From Kwoniella bestiolae CBS 10118 (taxonomy: Eukaryota > Basidiomycota > Tremellomycetes > Tremellales > Cryptococcaceae): 64,000 bases of DNA. Shown piece by piece: positions 47,576 through 58,650 of this stretch. Under the pieces are notes generated by a model, which made no database searches, was not told the DNA's origin, and was given only the letters and a program-made list of their open reading frames with translations. The stretch spans positions 6,590,001 through 6,654,000 of the forward strand of contig NC_089241.1 of assembly GCF_000512585.2 (NCBI RefSeq), written 5' to 3'. Within the stretch, counting starts at the first letter, position 1, and each line of letters opens with the position of its first letter. The position numbers and the translations under genes are program-made.

Positions 47576-49965
47576 ATGCCCGCTCCTCAACCAAAGAAGG
47601 ACGCATCCTACTCGGTCGATCGACTCTTACCCTATGTGTTCCTATGTACGATTGGACCTTCCGTGGTAGCTGCGTCAAACTTGTTCGTAGTGGTGAGTTA
47701 TTCGGGTCACGCGATCATCTAATCCATACTGCGAGACTGTAAGCTGATGGTTGATCATACATTACAGAAATACCTTATGTGCAGGTATTACTGGGTATCA
47801 AGAGGAACAGACAACATACCAGATCCAGGAGATGAGAGATGTGCCAATAGGGATGTACAGGCTTTAGCGGGTAGTGTGTTGGCTGCTTTGGCGACTCTGG
47901 ATGGGATATTCTGTCAGTGCATCACTCAACACCTTGGACATGAGGGGCATGTCATGCTGATTAAGACTCCACGTAGCTTTCATCTCATCACCTTATATAC
48001 AGAGTTTATCAGATCGTTACGGGCGTAGACCGCTCTTGATCATAGGTCCATTGATAGCGACCATATCGACCGGATCGATCTTGCTAGCTTGTGGGTCTGC
48101 TAACATCATACTATTATACAATCTTCTTGCTGATACGTTCTTCGTCGATATTTCAGACTACGTCAACAACACCGTGCGTTCAAAGGAAACTCCTGCATTA
48201 TCAAACAAATTAGCTGATTTGGTTTTATCGTTTTTAGACCCTTGCTTGGATACTGCTCATATTAACGGGTATATTCGTATCGGCATCTACCAAAGCGGTA
48301 TTCCTACCTTCATTGTGTGTAGCAGACGTAGCGACAGACGAGGCGAGGTGAGTCAGCTTCCTCTCATCTGTGTACCCCTTGCTTTTCGAGGAGGATGTAA
48401 GCTGAGATCTGGTAAAATTTGTACAGAACCCGTTTTTACTCTCGGATGGAGGCTGTAGCTTTGCTAGGCCCAGGAACAGCATACAGTGAGTCTTGCCAGG
48501 ACCGTCTTCATCATTCAACATAAGAGCCTTTGCTAATCATTCGATGGGATATATAGTAATATCAGCACTGGTATCTCGATACGTATCCAACATCGCCGTA
48601 CCCTACTTCATCGCGCTCGGCGCACAGATAGGCGCATCAGCATGGTCATTCTTCTTCATTGCTGAGACAAGGCAATTTCCTAAAGATGACGACAACTCGT
48701 CAGACAACGACGAAGAGGAAGAGCAGGAGGATAGCAGAGGTATCGTAGCTGAGATAACAGAGAGTTTGGAAGCTCCTGTCAAGCCGTTGAAATTGATTTG
48801 GCCGCATAGACATAAGGGCAAACTGCATTGGGAGTTGTTCGTGGTGGCGTTGAGTCTCTTTATGACTACCTCTGGAGTAAGTCTTCGACCCTTTCACTCT
48901 GCCGAGAGAAAGATCATGTTGACAGACTTTCGCTGCAGACCGTATTCATCGCTACCGCTTCTTTGCTGTTCTTGAGTGACAAGTTCAACTTCAACCCTGA
49001 AAATGTATGTGTTTCTTCATTCCATCCCCCCTGTATACAATGAACGATTATTGTCCATTGCCCGCCGATTATCTCGTGCATCAGATTGACGATCTTGGTT
49101 ATGACAGAACGCCTGGATGCTAGCCTTCCTTACCTTCTCTCGATTCGCCTACCTCATCATCTTATTCCCTTTCCTGCTCAAATTTGGACGAGCAGGGTAC
49201 AACAGATATGTCCTCTGGAAAGAGAAGAAGAAGCAAGCGGATGGAGAGAGACAACCTCTGGTCAGAAGAGATACATCTGCAAGGCAGGACGATGCCAACT
49301 ACTTCGATGTAAGTCATACCTTATCTCGTGTTCAACTTCTTATGATACTTGACTCCCGAACAACGCAGCTGATCGTTTTTAATAGGTCATATTGGCGTTC
49401 TTTTCCGTCATTGTCGATGCCGCTGCATTAGGATTCGTGTCATTGAGCTTATCATATCAACAGGTATTAGCGGGTAAGCTTTCTTAAGGTTTCAGACGCG
49501 TCATGGCGTCTAGCTTACATGGTTATTATTCTAGCGTTCGCAATCATGGCTTTCGGCGCAGGCGACAATCCAACTTTCAAAGCTGTTTTCGTGTCGTATG
49601 CGCCGCCCGAGCACTCCAGTGAGTCTGATTATCAGATCACAATTTCAGATATCTTCCTTTCAGTCGATACGAGTTAGCTGACCTACCTTCTTCACACCCT
49701 AGGTGAAGCCCTCGCAGCGTTGGATATGGTGTTCAGTGCCGCCAAACTTGCTTCCCCACCACTCTTGGGAGCATTGTACGCAGGTTTCGTGGAGATCGGT
49801 AAACCGCAATTTTTGTTCCTAACTGCTGGAGTGAGTCATTGTGCTCTTGAGACGAGTACGAGATGATAACTGAAGTCTGCTCATGAGTAGGGACTGTGTG
49901 CTTTAGGAGCATCATTGATCGCTCCTCTGATATTTGCGAAGAGAAAATTCAAACCAACAGAGTAG
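47576..49965 (+). CDS. Major facilitator superfamily transporter
   Basis: Twelve exons (47576-47692, 47768-47912, 47977-48173, 48238-48347, 48427-48485, 48557-48876, 48939-49004, 49108-49308, 49386-49473, 49535-49618, 49703-49830, 49891-49965) splice to 529 residues. About 12 hydrophobic segments are visible. The loop after TM2 carries SLSDRYGRRPLL, the MFS motif A. A large acidic cytoplasmic loop (DDDNSSDNDEEEEQEDS) separates the two halves. The second half holds VILAFFSVIVDAAALGF and a conserved GAGDNPTFKAV helix. The C-terminus is short and basic. The substrate cannot be told from sequence. The layout recalls the tetracycline-resistance/DHA1-like or folate-transporter-like groups more than sugar porters, and no sugar-porter motif (PESPR) is present. 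Confidence 0.88.
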
Positions 49966-50476
49966 AGATGAGGATTCGGATTCACGGGTAGGCACAGTAT
50001 GGACGTGGGGCATTTCTTTCTGTAGGGCATTACCGTCAGAGAAGATGTCAGGTGTTGATCTGGATAAAAATCTTGCATAGCTCATAGAACAGTACGCAGT
50101 CATGTAGCATTATAGATGTATCAACATAGCAATTCAGACTTCCGATCGACGCGTCTGCTGACCTCGACTTGCTCCTTTCACTTGTGGGGTACTTGTGCTA
50201 CTCATCTCGTAGCAAAGACAGAAGGTAATCTCGCAGGATGATCGATGTACAATTCAAATGTATACACACTCTCTGCTTTCATTCATTCAATCTCTTTTTT
50301 TTGGATTTTATAAGATTAAGTTTTCGCGCTATCAATTCAATCTATGCTACATCAGATACGTACGCCCCCTCATCCTTCGTCCTTGTTATTAATGGGAAAG
50401 TCGAAGATCTGTTAACATATTCAGTCTCTGGTACGAGTTAATCTCATGTCTCGATCTAACAGAAGGTGATGGTGAT
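49966..50476. other. Convergent intergenic region
   Basis: About 510 bp between the 3' ends of the MFS transporter and the small secreted protein. Nothing seen beyond AT-rich UTR-like sequence. Confidence 0.4.
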
Positions 50477-51309
50477 CTAAATTATCATCATAGCATCAGC
50501 ACCTCCTCTGATCAACAAACACAGTATACTTATACGATGCATCGAGAAATTTCACTTACACCAGTATCATCAGCGAGACATTGAGTGGGTGCTCCACCCT
50601 CAGTTGCAGATCCGAGATAAGCTCCTGGGCATTGTTCAGCAGAGTTTCCAGTACATGGTCCGCCGGGGCCATTGGTGCATGATCCTGTGAAGACGAAATC
50701 CATCTTGTAGGTGCTGTATGTGCAGTAGTATGGAATCAGCAAGAGGTACACCCGATGGAGCAAAACAAGGTAAGCAGTAGACTTACTACTTGTGGTTCCC
50801 CAAACCAGGACCATCCAACAACGAATAATCAGCTGCATTCTGTTTCCCCTGACCCTCGGAGTTGGTCAAGGTGAATTCGACGATCCCGCAATTGACACCT
50901 GAGGATTGACAGTCTGCACCCGCGAACCCATCTACCCAAGCTACTCCGCCGTTGAGGGGACCGTCTATGGTACCGGAACCTTGGATGCCGCCGTCGGCAT
51001 AGAGGAATACTGCATTGCCTGAGCCGCAGTTGTTGACGAGCTGTGAATGGTAGCACGGTGTCAACAATGACGAGTATGTTTGAAAGATATCAGACGATGA
51101 AGATCAGGACGAAAGATTGTAGTAGCAAAAGAAGATAGACCGTACAACCAAGTATGGTATGAGAGGCATAAGAGCTGAACATCAGAGAGAGAAGCGCAAC
51201 TCACGTTGACAGAGTGACTCTCAGCTCTAGCGTGCAGAGGAGCAGGAGAAGCGGCAGCGCCAAGAGCGACGACCGAGACGAAAATTGCGAATAAGGATTT
51301 GGTGAACAT
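50477..51309 (-). CDS. Small secreted cysteine-containing protein
   Basis: Exons 51309-51205, 51040-50787, 50713-50562 and 50505-50477 give 179 residues. Residues 1-20 are a signal peptide (FAIFVSVVALGAAASPAPLH region). The mature part reads QLVNNCGSGNAVFLYADGG, with further Cys pairs in GADCQSSGVNCGIVEF, GSCTNGPGGPCTGN, EQCPGAYLG and TQCLADD. These suggest several disulphides in a beta-rich fold. The pattern resembles the glycopeptide or thaumatin-like small secreted proteins of basidiomycetes, but I cannot name the family firmly. The last intron is ambiguous: donor GTGTAA at 50561 or GTAAGT at 50559, and two possible acceptors, so the final 3-10 residues are uncertain. It is probably an abundant wall or extracellular protein. 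Confidence 0.75.
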
Positions 51310-53082
51310 TGTGAAATTCTTTATGGTTAGGTTGGTTTGGTTGGAGGGCAATATGAACTGAAAGTAAAGTGAAGCTGTATTGTTGAGGAAGACTACCTTT
51401 TCCAGACGTCAGAATCTACCCCTTTTATACCTTTCAAAGAGACTTTGAGCACACGTCAACGCTTGCCATTTCGACGGACAGACGGGCTCTCATCAGATGG
51501 ATGAGCATGTGGTATCTTTTGTCAATGAAATGCTCATAGACTCGCTTGTGGATTATGACGATGTTCCCATCAAGGTGTGACAATGTGCTCACCCCGGCCT
51601 CGAAGGTGATCCATGGACTTAGGCTGGCATCTTCGACCTGATGGTCAGAGGTGAAGGAACATGGCACGAGGGTACCTCAGTCACCGGTGGTGATAGCCTC
51701 GTTCGAGAGACTATGATGGCACTGACCATGAGAAGAAGCGAGGTGGTACGATCAATAGTCTCGGTAGGACGGTGAGTCTTGGTCGGCATCGTCGGTGTTC
51801 GCATGATCTATGGGATGACAACGAGTGCTTGCAGCGATTCTGCTATAGTGATACCAAAGGCACCTCGCTTTCACATCAAACTTGGACAACCCTCACCGCA
51901 CAGTCCCGAAGCTGACGGATGATGGACGGTGACTTCTTAGAGTAGTATGACGTGGTCATCAGTTTCGAGTCCAGCCTAGCAGGTAAGACAACAGATAATC
52001 ACGTACCTATATCCTTTGCTTATCTGCTAATCTAGCTCCAAGGATCAAGCATACAGCAGCACGAACATCGGACACCGAATCCCAATCTTTTATTTTCCCA
52101 CAGCGCACCGCTTCATTTCCATTTCAATGATTGGGTTCCTGATCCATACTATCTTCTTGATGTCTCACTGATTCACCCAAGGGTACTCACCATCCTGTAT
52201 CATCTCGGCTATCCGACATTATGTCATGCTGTTCAAAGGCACCTTCTGCGGATCGAACCAAGGCTAAAAAATGCCCTATCTTGAAACGTATCTTGATCTG
52301 AATTGATCTATTTTAGTACCATCAGTCAAACGTAGCACCGCACACAAGGCGAGTGAGCACATCGCATATTCATCAGTAGTCACATGCGATCATGGGTGGG
52401 TTGATCCGACTCACCGAGGCTTATTCGTAATGGTGGTGTTGATGGTTCACGAAGAATTTCGAATCTATCAGCCAGTCCTTAATGTGCATCGCACGGAATC
52501 AGCCCTCATAGAGGGTTACTTTACTCGTGGACCATCATCGCTCGGGGACCGGTTCAGCTATTTATAGATTGCTATACACCTCTGTGACGTGTTCGCCCGT
52601 TTGGTAGCATGAGAATGTGATTCAGCGTCGACTAGCTTAGGACTGGCGATAATCCCTGCGCGAGGCCCAGTCCAGGGAGGACACAGTAAGCTCGAAAATC
52701 ATCCGCTTTACCTGCGGATGGGTTGTTCTGGTCGCAAGTCGGACTAGATTTGGCCTCTTGATGATCGGGGATCATATGTATAATCCTAATTGATCCAAGC
52801 ACGATCACGCCAGTATATATTGTATCTGTCAACATAGTCGAGCATGATAGATAAGCCGAGAGACGTTATAAAATGAGGACTGCAAGCATCCCATCGCCAA
52901 GAAATACTCGCGCCACTGTTAAGCGCTTTTACGTCATTCTGTAATGTCGGAACGCGTCCCTTCCTCGTGACTGCTATCGGGTCCCCACTTGAATGAGAGC
53001 GAGGGATGTTCATTTCACTATCAATGGGTCCAATGTGTCTCAACGCAGAACAAAGTATCTCACACCATGATTGGCCATCACC
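51310..53082. other. Gene-poor region, 1.77 kb
   Basis: The longest stretch without a supported gene. Short ORFs occur at 51434-51804 (minus) and 52632-53043 (minus). A three-exon model from the first set can be forced but shows no family motif. The right part holds the promoter of the Zn2Cys6 factor. Confidence 0.4.
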
Positions 53083-55366
53083 ATGTCGACCTCATCTCAA
53101 TCTCATAAGTACTCTGGTGATCATGCGATACCCGGCGCTGGATTATCGCCCAAGGTCAAAATCAAAGCATGCGATACCTGCCGGATCCGTAAAGTGAAAT
53201 GCACCTTCGCTCCGTCATCTCCCGCAGGAGAATCATCCACTAGGTCCTGTATACTGTGTAAGAAGCATGGGTTCTCATGTACGTTCGAACGCGAAGTTAG
53301 GAGAAAGGCGGGCAAGGAGAGTAGGACTGCGTCTGGGCCAAGGGGTACAGGTGGGAAGGTACGACCAATCGCTCCTATACCTCGTCGACCCAAGGAACGG
53401 TCTTCCGATGATGTCAGCGTTTCAAAGAGTAATGCTCGAGTGGATGGAGAGGTACAAGGTGTTGTGCGCAGGGATGGCTCAGACTTAGTCGTGAGTCTCT
53501 TAATATCTACAACATCTGCAGATGGTGTAGTCACTGACTTCTGCAACTTCCCGATCAGCATGAAAACCCACAATCAAACCCATTCGACCAGATCTTACCC
53601 CGAACTCTCCTGCTTTCAGCCATATCAACATTCTTCGACCACTTATACTGCTTAACCCCCCTCGTTCACAAGCCGACCTTCCTCAGTGATCTCGAGAAGC
53701 ATAGAGAGGAACAGCCGGACAGTGAGGAATGGGTATCGTTGGTACTGATGCTAGTTGCAGCTACACTCGTTCAAGCTCCCTGGGCGTTCACCGAGCTTGG
53801 GAGGGAGGATATCGTGGTACTAGCCAGGGCTTTTTATAAGAAAGGGAAAACATGGTTGGTGGATGATTTCAATGAGATCACTGTAGGAAGATGTGAGTCT
53901 TAGCCGTACTTGCCATCTCCGGCATAGATCGCATTGACTATAGGTTGACCGCTTGCATTATGAAGGCGTGGCCCTCTATCTGTAAGTCTTAGTCATGGGG
54001 GCGTAGACAGAAAGTTCTGATCGAATCTCTCGGTAGAGCATGTATGGTCTCGGCACACCTCGAGGAGAATGGTATGGCCGAGATGTTTAGGGGGTCTCTC
54101 TGGGGATTGATATTCAAGCTCAGGATGCATGAAGAGAGTGTGAGTGACATACTTAAAATTCCAAAGACCATCCGCTGATAGTCATCACAGAGTTATGAAG
54201 GTTTAGATCCCATAGAAGCGGAACTACGCAGAAGGGTCTTCTGGCTAGCCTTTGGGCTGGACAAAGCTCGATGTGCCGTTCACGCGGACATGGTGCATAT
54301 AACAGGAGAACATTGTGCGGATGTACAGCTTCCTAAGGCTTTGTAAGTGCCAAAGTGTAATGGAATCAGGCGCATGGCTGATTACTGTTCACGGCAGGGA
54401 TGACGAATATATCTCAAGGGAGGGCTACCTCACACCGCCTATGGAGGAGACTCCCATCCTCCTTGGGTTTTGCTATGTCTCTCGTATATTTGAGAGTAAG
54501 TTGTATCACTCAAAGCTTGAATTTGTGCTGATATGACTACAGTCCTAGGTCAGGCGTTAGATCTGAGGCGAATCGACCGCAGACGCAATCCTACAGGTAT
54601 ACATCTCCAAATGAGGTTGAACGAAGTGAACGGACTTCTGGAGCTATGTGAATCCATAATGGACGATTGTCCACCGGCATTACGGCTCAGTCAACCTGGT
54701 CACCGATTGGGATCTATACATAGCAAAGTCCAAAACGCCTTTCTGGTCCAACAGGCCAACATATACATGACTCAGGTGTGTTGCTGGAATATGATCGAGC
54801 ATTATAGCGTATGTCACTTGCTGACGGACCGATTTGCACGAGCAAAGCAAATGACAAGACAGCTGCTTCTCGAATATCGCGCTCAACTCCGAGCTCTGCA
54901 GCGGCATCACCAATTAGGAGATTTAGGGCAGGTGGGCATGCCTTTGACAGACATGCACTTGCAGTCTGGTCTGTCGGACGAGGAAAAAGAATGCGTCTCC
55001 AGGGATGTCCTCAATGTGTTGGAAGCTATTCCTATGCAAGCTCTAGGTGAGCATCGAGCGTACCTCAAACGATGGACAGCTGATACTCAATGATAAATTA
55101 GCCGTCAATACGACCGGTGTGGTGAACAAGGTCCGGTTCGTAGCGGTCAGCTTATTAGACGGTCTCTCCGAGACTGGGCCAGGAGATAACGAGGGCAACG
55201 AAGTGCCTTCTAGAAGTCAATATCACCGGGACTATCTATGTGAGTGAAAGTCAATCCTCTGTATCCGTAGTCATGGGATTCACTGATATGTGGGACTACT
55301 CTAGGGAAATTCTTGACCACTTTAGGGGAGATAGAAGCTATGAGTTCCCTCAAGGATCCGGCTTGA
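53083..55366 (+). CDS. Zn2Cys6 binuclear-cluster transcription factor
   Basis: Ten exons (53083-53490, 53559-53892, 53966-53981, 54037-54139, 54191-54342, 54398-54495, 54543-54775, 54848-55046, 55102-55239, 55305-55366) splice to 580 residues. The DNA-binding cluster at residues 30-70 has all six cysteines: CDTCRIRKVKC, then CILCKKHGFSC. A basic stretch (REVRRKAGKES) and a disordered linker follow. The middle-homology region (fungal-specific TF domain) starts near residue 145 (FDQILPRTLLLSAISTFFDH) and includes LYLACMVSAHLEE, ELRRRVFWLAFGLDKA and HLQMRLNEVNGLLELCE. Exon 3 is 16 nt and its model is supported by a TTGAC branch site 20 nt upstream. The gene lies next to an alpha-glucoside permease and a glucosidase. 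By analogy with yeast MAL loci it may be their regulator; that is inference from position only. Confidence 0.87.
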
Positions 55367-55589
55367 ATCATGACTTTACAAATGCATAGCAATCTCCGTG
55401 AGAATGAATACTCCGAAATCAAAGGAACAGATACGCGACAGGAAAGGAAATAATCACTCTGAAATATAAACCAGGCTATCATGTAGAGTCCAGAGAAAGC
55501 GAACTCGTGTTGTAGCCTGTTGTGTTAGACCGATAACTGATTAAGCTTGGCATGAGGTCCGATCGGTTGACCGTTCTATTCTTTATGTC

Positions 55590-57721
55590 TTAATGCTCAA
55601 GTCGGCCCTCTTGATCATTTCTGGCTCTTTCGACTGCTTCGGGATCCACAACCGTCTTGGCAAATTTCCTAGCGGATATTCGACGCTCGAATAAGATGTC
55701 AAGCTCGTAGTAAGATCGACCCTATTGAGAATGCTGAATCAGCTTTCCTCACCGACTAACACTGATTGCTCTCGGTACTGACCTTCATCTCTGGCAGTCG
55801 GAAGAATGCCCAGATCGCCATGATCAAGGATAGTGGACCCCACAGGAAACCGGCTTTACCTATTGATCAGGATTCATGAGCACGGAACAAGCGTAGGTGG
55901 ACAGATCTGTCTTACCTTGCCAATTCCAGGCCAGTGGATTAATCATGTATGGCGATATCGTTGCTGAGACTATTTGTGCGAGGTAGAATGCATTTCTAGA
56001 TAGACCGACAGTCTTGTTCCTAAGACGGGTTGAGGAGGTTTCGCCAACAATGCCTGTCGCGGATTAAGCCATCAGCCTCATGACCTCGGAATCAGTTCGA
56101 CGATACTCACAGTAAGCTAGAGGACCGATGGTCATATCATACGACATTACCCATACGAGCATAAGTGCAGCTTGACCCCATTTAGCCTGACCATTACCAT
56201 TGAGAGCGACGACCGCAAGACCACCCGTGATGAACCATAAACTTGACATCCACAACAATCCAGTGACGAAAATAGGTCTTCTGCCAAATTTCTTGATGAG
56301 GAACCAAGATAAGATGGTACCAAGGAATGCACATCCCGTATTTCCCAGACCCATCTTGAAAGCATCACTTGAAGCCAATCCGGCCTGTCTGAAGAAATAC
56401 ACCAAGTAAGCCGAGAAATGTCCACCACCTATGACCTGAGTTGCCCAAGTCAGAGTGGAGATCTCGGTTCGTCGAAGGTCGGTTCCTCGGAAACAATCCA
56501 GCCAGCCTGTACGTTCTCCAGCCATGTTTTCAATTTCAAGCTGGTTGGTCTTCACCATCATGGCTACGGTCTGTCTAGCTTCGTCCCGTAACGAAGGCGC
56601 GGCAAGTCGACGAACCGAATGTTCAGCCTCGTCGAGTCGACCTTTACGCACATACCACCATGGGGATTCGGGAGCAAACCATAGGATTGGGATGATGATC
56701 AGCGGCCAAATCCATCTACGCATCAATATCAGCTGAACGGACTAGCTCGTTAAACCAGGTAGTGTATACTGACTGGATGGCGAAAGGGATTCGGTAAGCC
56801 CACTGGTCAGTTCGGTCAGAGATGCCGAGCACAACACCGGAGGCAATGAACTGGCCCATAACCCTAACAATGCTTGGTAAGCGAATGCCCTATGCCATCC
56901 TATCAACAGTGTATGCACATACCAACACAAGTTCACATAAGTCGTGAGGTAAGCTCGGAGATGGATTGGGGCTACTTCCGAAGCGTAGGCTGGACCAAGG
57001 GACGCAAGGACACCCCAGGGAAAACCACATAACATCTCGCCAAAGAGTAACGCGATCTTGTTAGGTGCAAAGGTTACAATAGCTTTACCACGCTTTGTCA
57101 ACCATTGGTCATCTCCAAAAGGAAGAGATGACTAACCGATACATGGGATCATGAATGCGACATTGGCAAGAACTGTCTTTCGATATCCGAAGTAATCGAT
57201 CTGATAACCACCGAGGAAGATACCGACTACGAAGGAGGATCAGCCTTTGTCTGACAGAGCACATAAGCTTCTCACTGCTTACTGAAAGAAGCAACGGTAG
57301 TAGCATTGGTGATACCACTTTGCCATTTCGCTTCCACTGTATAGGTGCCGGTCGCAGGGACGTATACACCATAACGTTCGGCAAAAGCAGACAGAGCCCA
57401 GAAATTACCGATAAGGGCTTTATCGTATCCTTCCATGACTAATGTCATCGACATCATACAGGCCCAGAAGACAGCCTATGTGTGGTGTAAAGGGTATGTC
57501 GTGAGCTTGAAGGTCTTTCATACAGATATGTAGTGTCTTACCTTCCTGTAGAGCTTGATAGAAGCCCATGTCGACAGGTTCTGTTCGAGTTTGATGTGCT
57601 CGGCCGCAGCTTCCTGCGTGAGATCATGCTTGGTCACATCGTTGGAATCCTCGATATGATGAGGTTCCTCGAGTTTTGATGTGACGGGGTGGACGTGCGT
57701 ATCTTCGCTTTTCCTATCCAT
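55590..57721 (-). CDS. MFS sugar porter, maltose/alpha-glucoside permease type
   Basis: Nine exons (57721-57542, 57475-57283, 57226-57137, 57082-56923, 56863-56774, 56715-56111, 56053-55916, 55859-55783, 55721-55590) splice to 554 residues. A 60-residue hydrophilic N-terminus precedes 12 membrane segments. Sugar-porter marks are GYDKALIGNFWAL in TM1, IGIFLGGYQIDYFGYRK after TM2, PWGVLASLGPAYASEVAP in TM4-5, RIPFAIQWIWPL followed by FAPESPWWYVRKGR (the PESPRW motif), KFGRRPIFVTG, and PLAYCIVGETSSTRLRNKT. The closest fungal group is the general alpha-glucoside/maltose H+ symporters. The gene is divergent from the glucosidase at 58651 and convergent with the Zn2Cys6 factor. Uptake of maltose, isomaltose or trehalose-like sugars is inferred; the exact substrate is not. 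Confidence 0.9.
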
Positions 57722-58650
57722 GATTGTTGTTCGACTTCTAAAAATGGGAAGGAGGTAGATTGTTGAACAGGAATAGTGAGTAGCTAGCCACTTTCTCTAG
57801 CACCTTTTATAGATATTAGTCTTGCCCTAGAACACAACGAAAAGTATCTATGGGAAGTCATCTGGGGAGAGAAGACAATTAACACTAGCCGGTGGGGCCT
57901 ACTCCTTTGTCCGTCCGTTCGTGCTCTTGATGGTAAACCGTCAATTCAGCTGATCCGGAGGTCGGTGGGGCACTACAGGTCTCCGATATATAATTTATGA
58001 TTGGCCACGACCGGAACCGCCAGCATTACGTCATTGCCGATCGGTCTCTTGGCGAAATTGAGTTTCTAAAGGTGGAATGCGATCAACAAGCAAATCCTGA
58101 GGATTCGACGCGATGACTTGATCATGTGCCTGTCATGTCGATTCTGACGGTCGATCCAACGCCAAGGTATGCTGCTCCAATTTGATTAATACTTGTATAC
58201 CAGAACCAGTCAACTTGTCGAAGTGCCTGAAATCCAGTCGCTCGGATTTCAGTCGAGAAAGAGCAGGACCAATCCCGTTGACTTGCACGGACCATGAAAA
58301 CAAAGTCAAAGTGAGTTTGTCATCACCAATGCCATGTCATGTCACGAGACGTACGTCGATATGAGGAGCTTTTGCAAAATTAGATACATTGTACCCGAAC
58401 AAACGAATGTTATTGGCTGAGTTGACCCGCGATGGTATCGGATTCCGGGGAAGGTGCACCGGTGGGTATGAGAGCCAACGGAGCTAGAAAACTCTCGCTC
58501 GTGTCGTGATGCACATCAGTGCGGTATATAAGTCAGCCGAGTATGACGAAAGTGTAGTGTCATCTTGAAAACCTTTTTCGATACGTGGACTCAAACGTAT
58601 GCGACGTCATTTCATTCCGATTATTCAACTACATGTCTGAAATATACAAC
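57722..58650. promoter_or_regulatory. Bidirectional promoter region, permease / alpha-glucosidase
   Basis: 929 bp between divergent starts. It holds CGG/CCG-type elements of the kind bound by Zn2Cys6 factors: CCGATCGG at 58037-58044 and CGGATTCCG at 58439-58447. TATA-like runs are TATATAA at 58525-58531 (glucosidase side) and TTTTATAG near 57805 (permease side). Confidence 0.55.
58439..58447. promoter_or_regulatory. Inverted CGG-N3-CCG candidate operator
   Basis: CGGATTCCG, an inverted pair of CGG half-sites, lies 204 bp before the glucosidase start. Its geometry suits a dimeric Zn2Cys6 factor such as the neighbouring one. Such sites occur by chance, so this is only a candidate. Confidence 0.35.

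Noticed and set aside
51434..51804. Possible small three-exon gene on the minus strand
   Set aside because: It can be spliced in frame but yields about 50 residues without motif, signal peptide or convincing branch sites.
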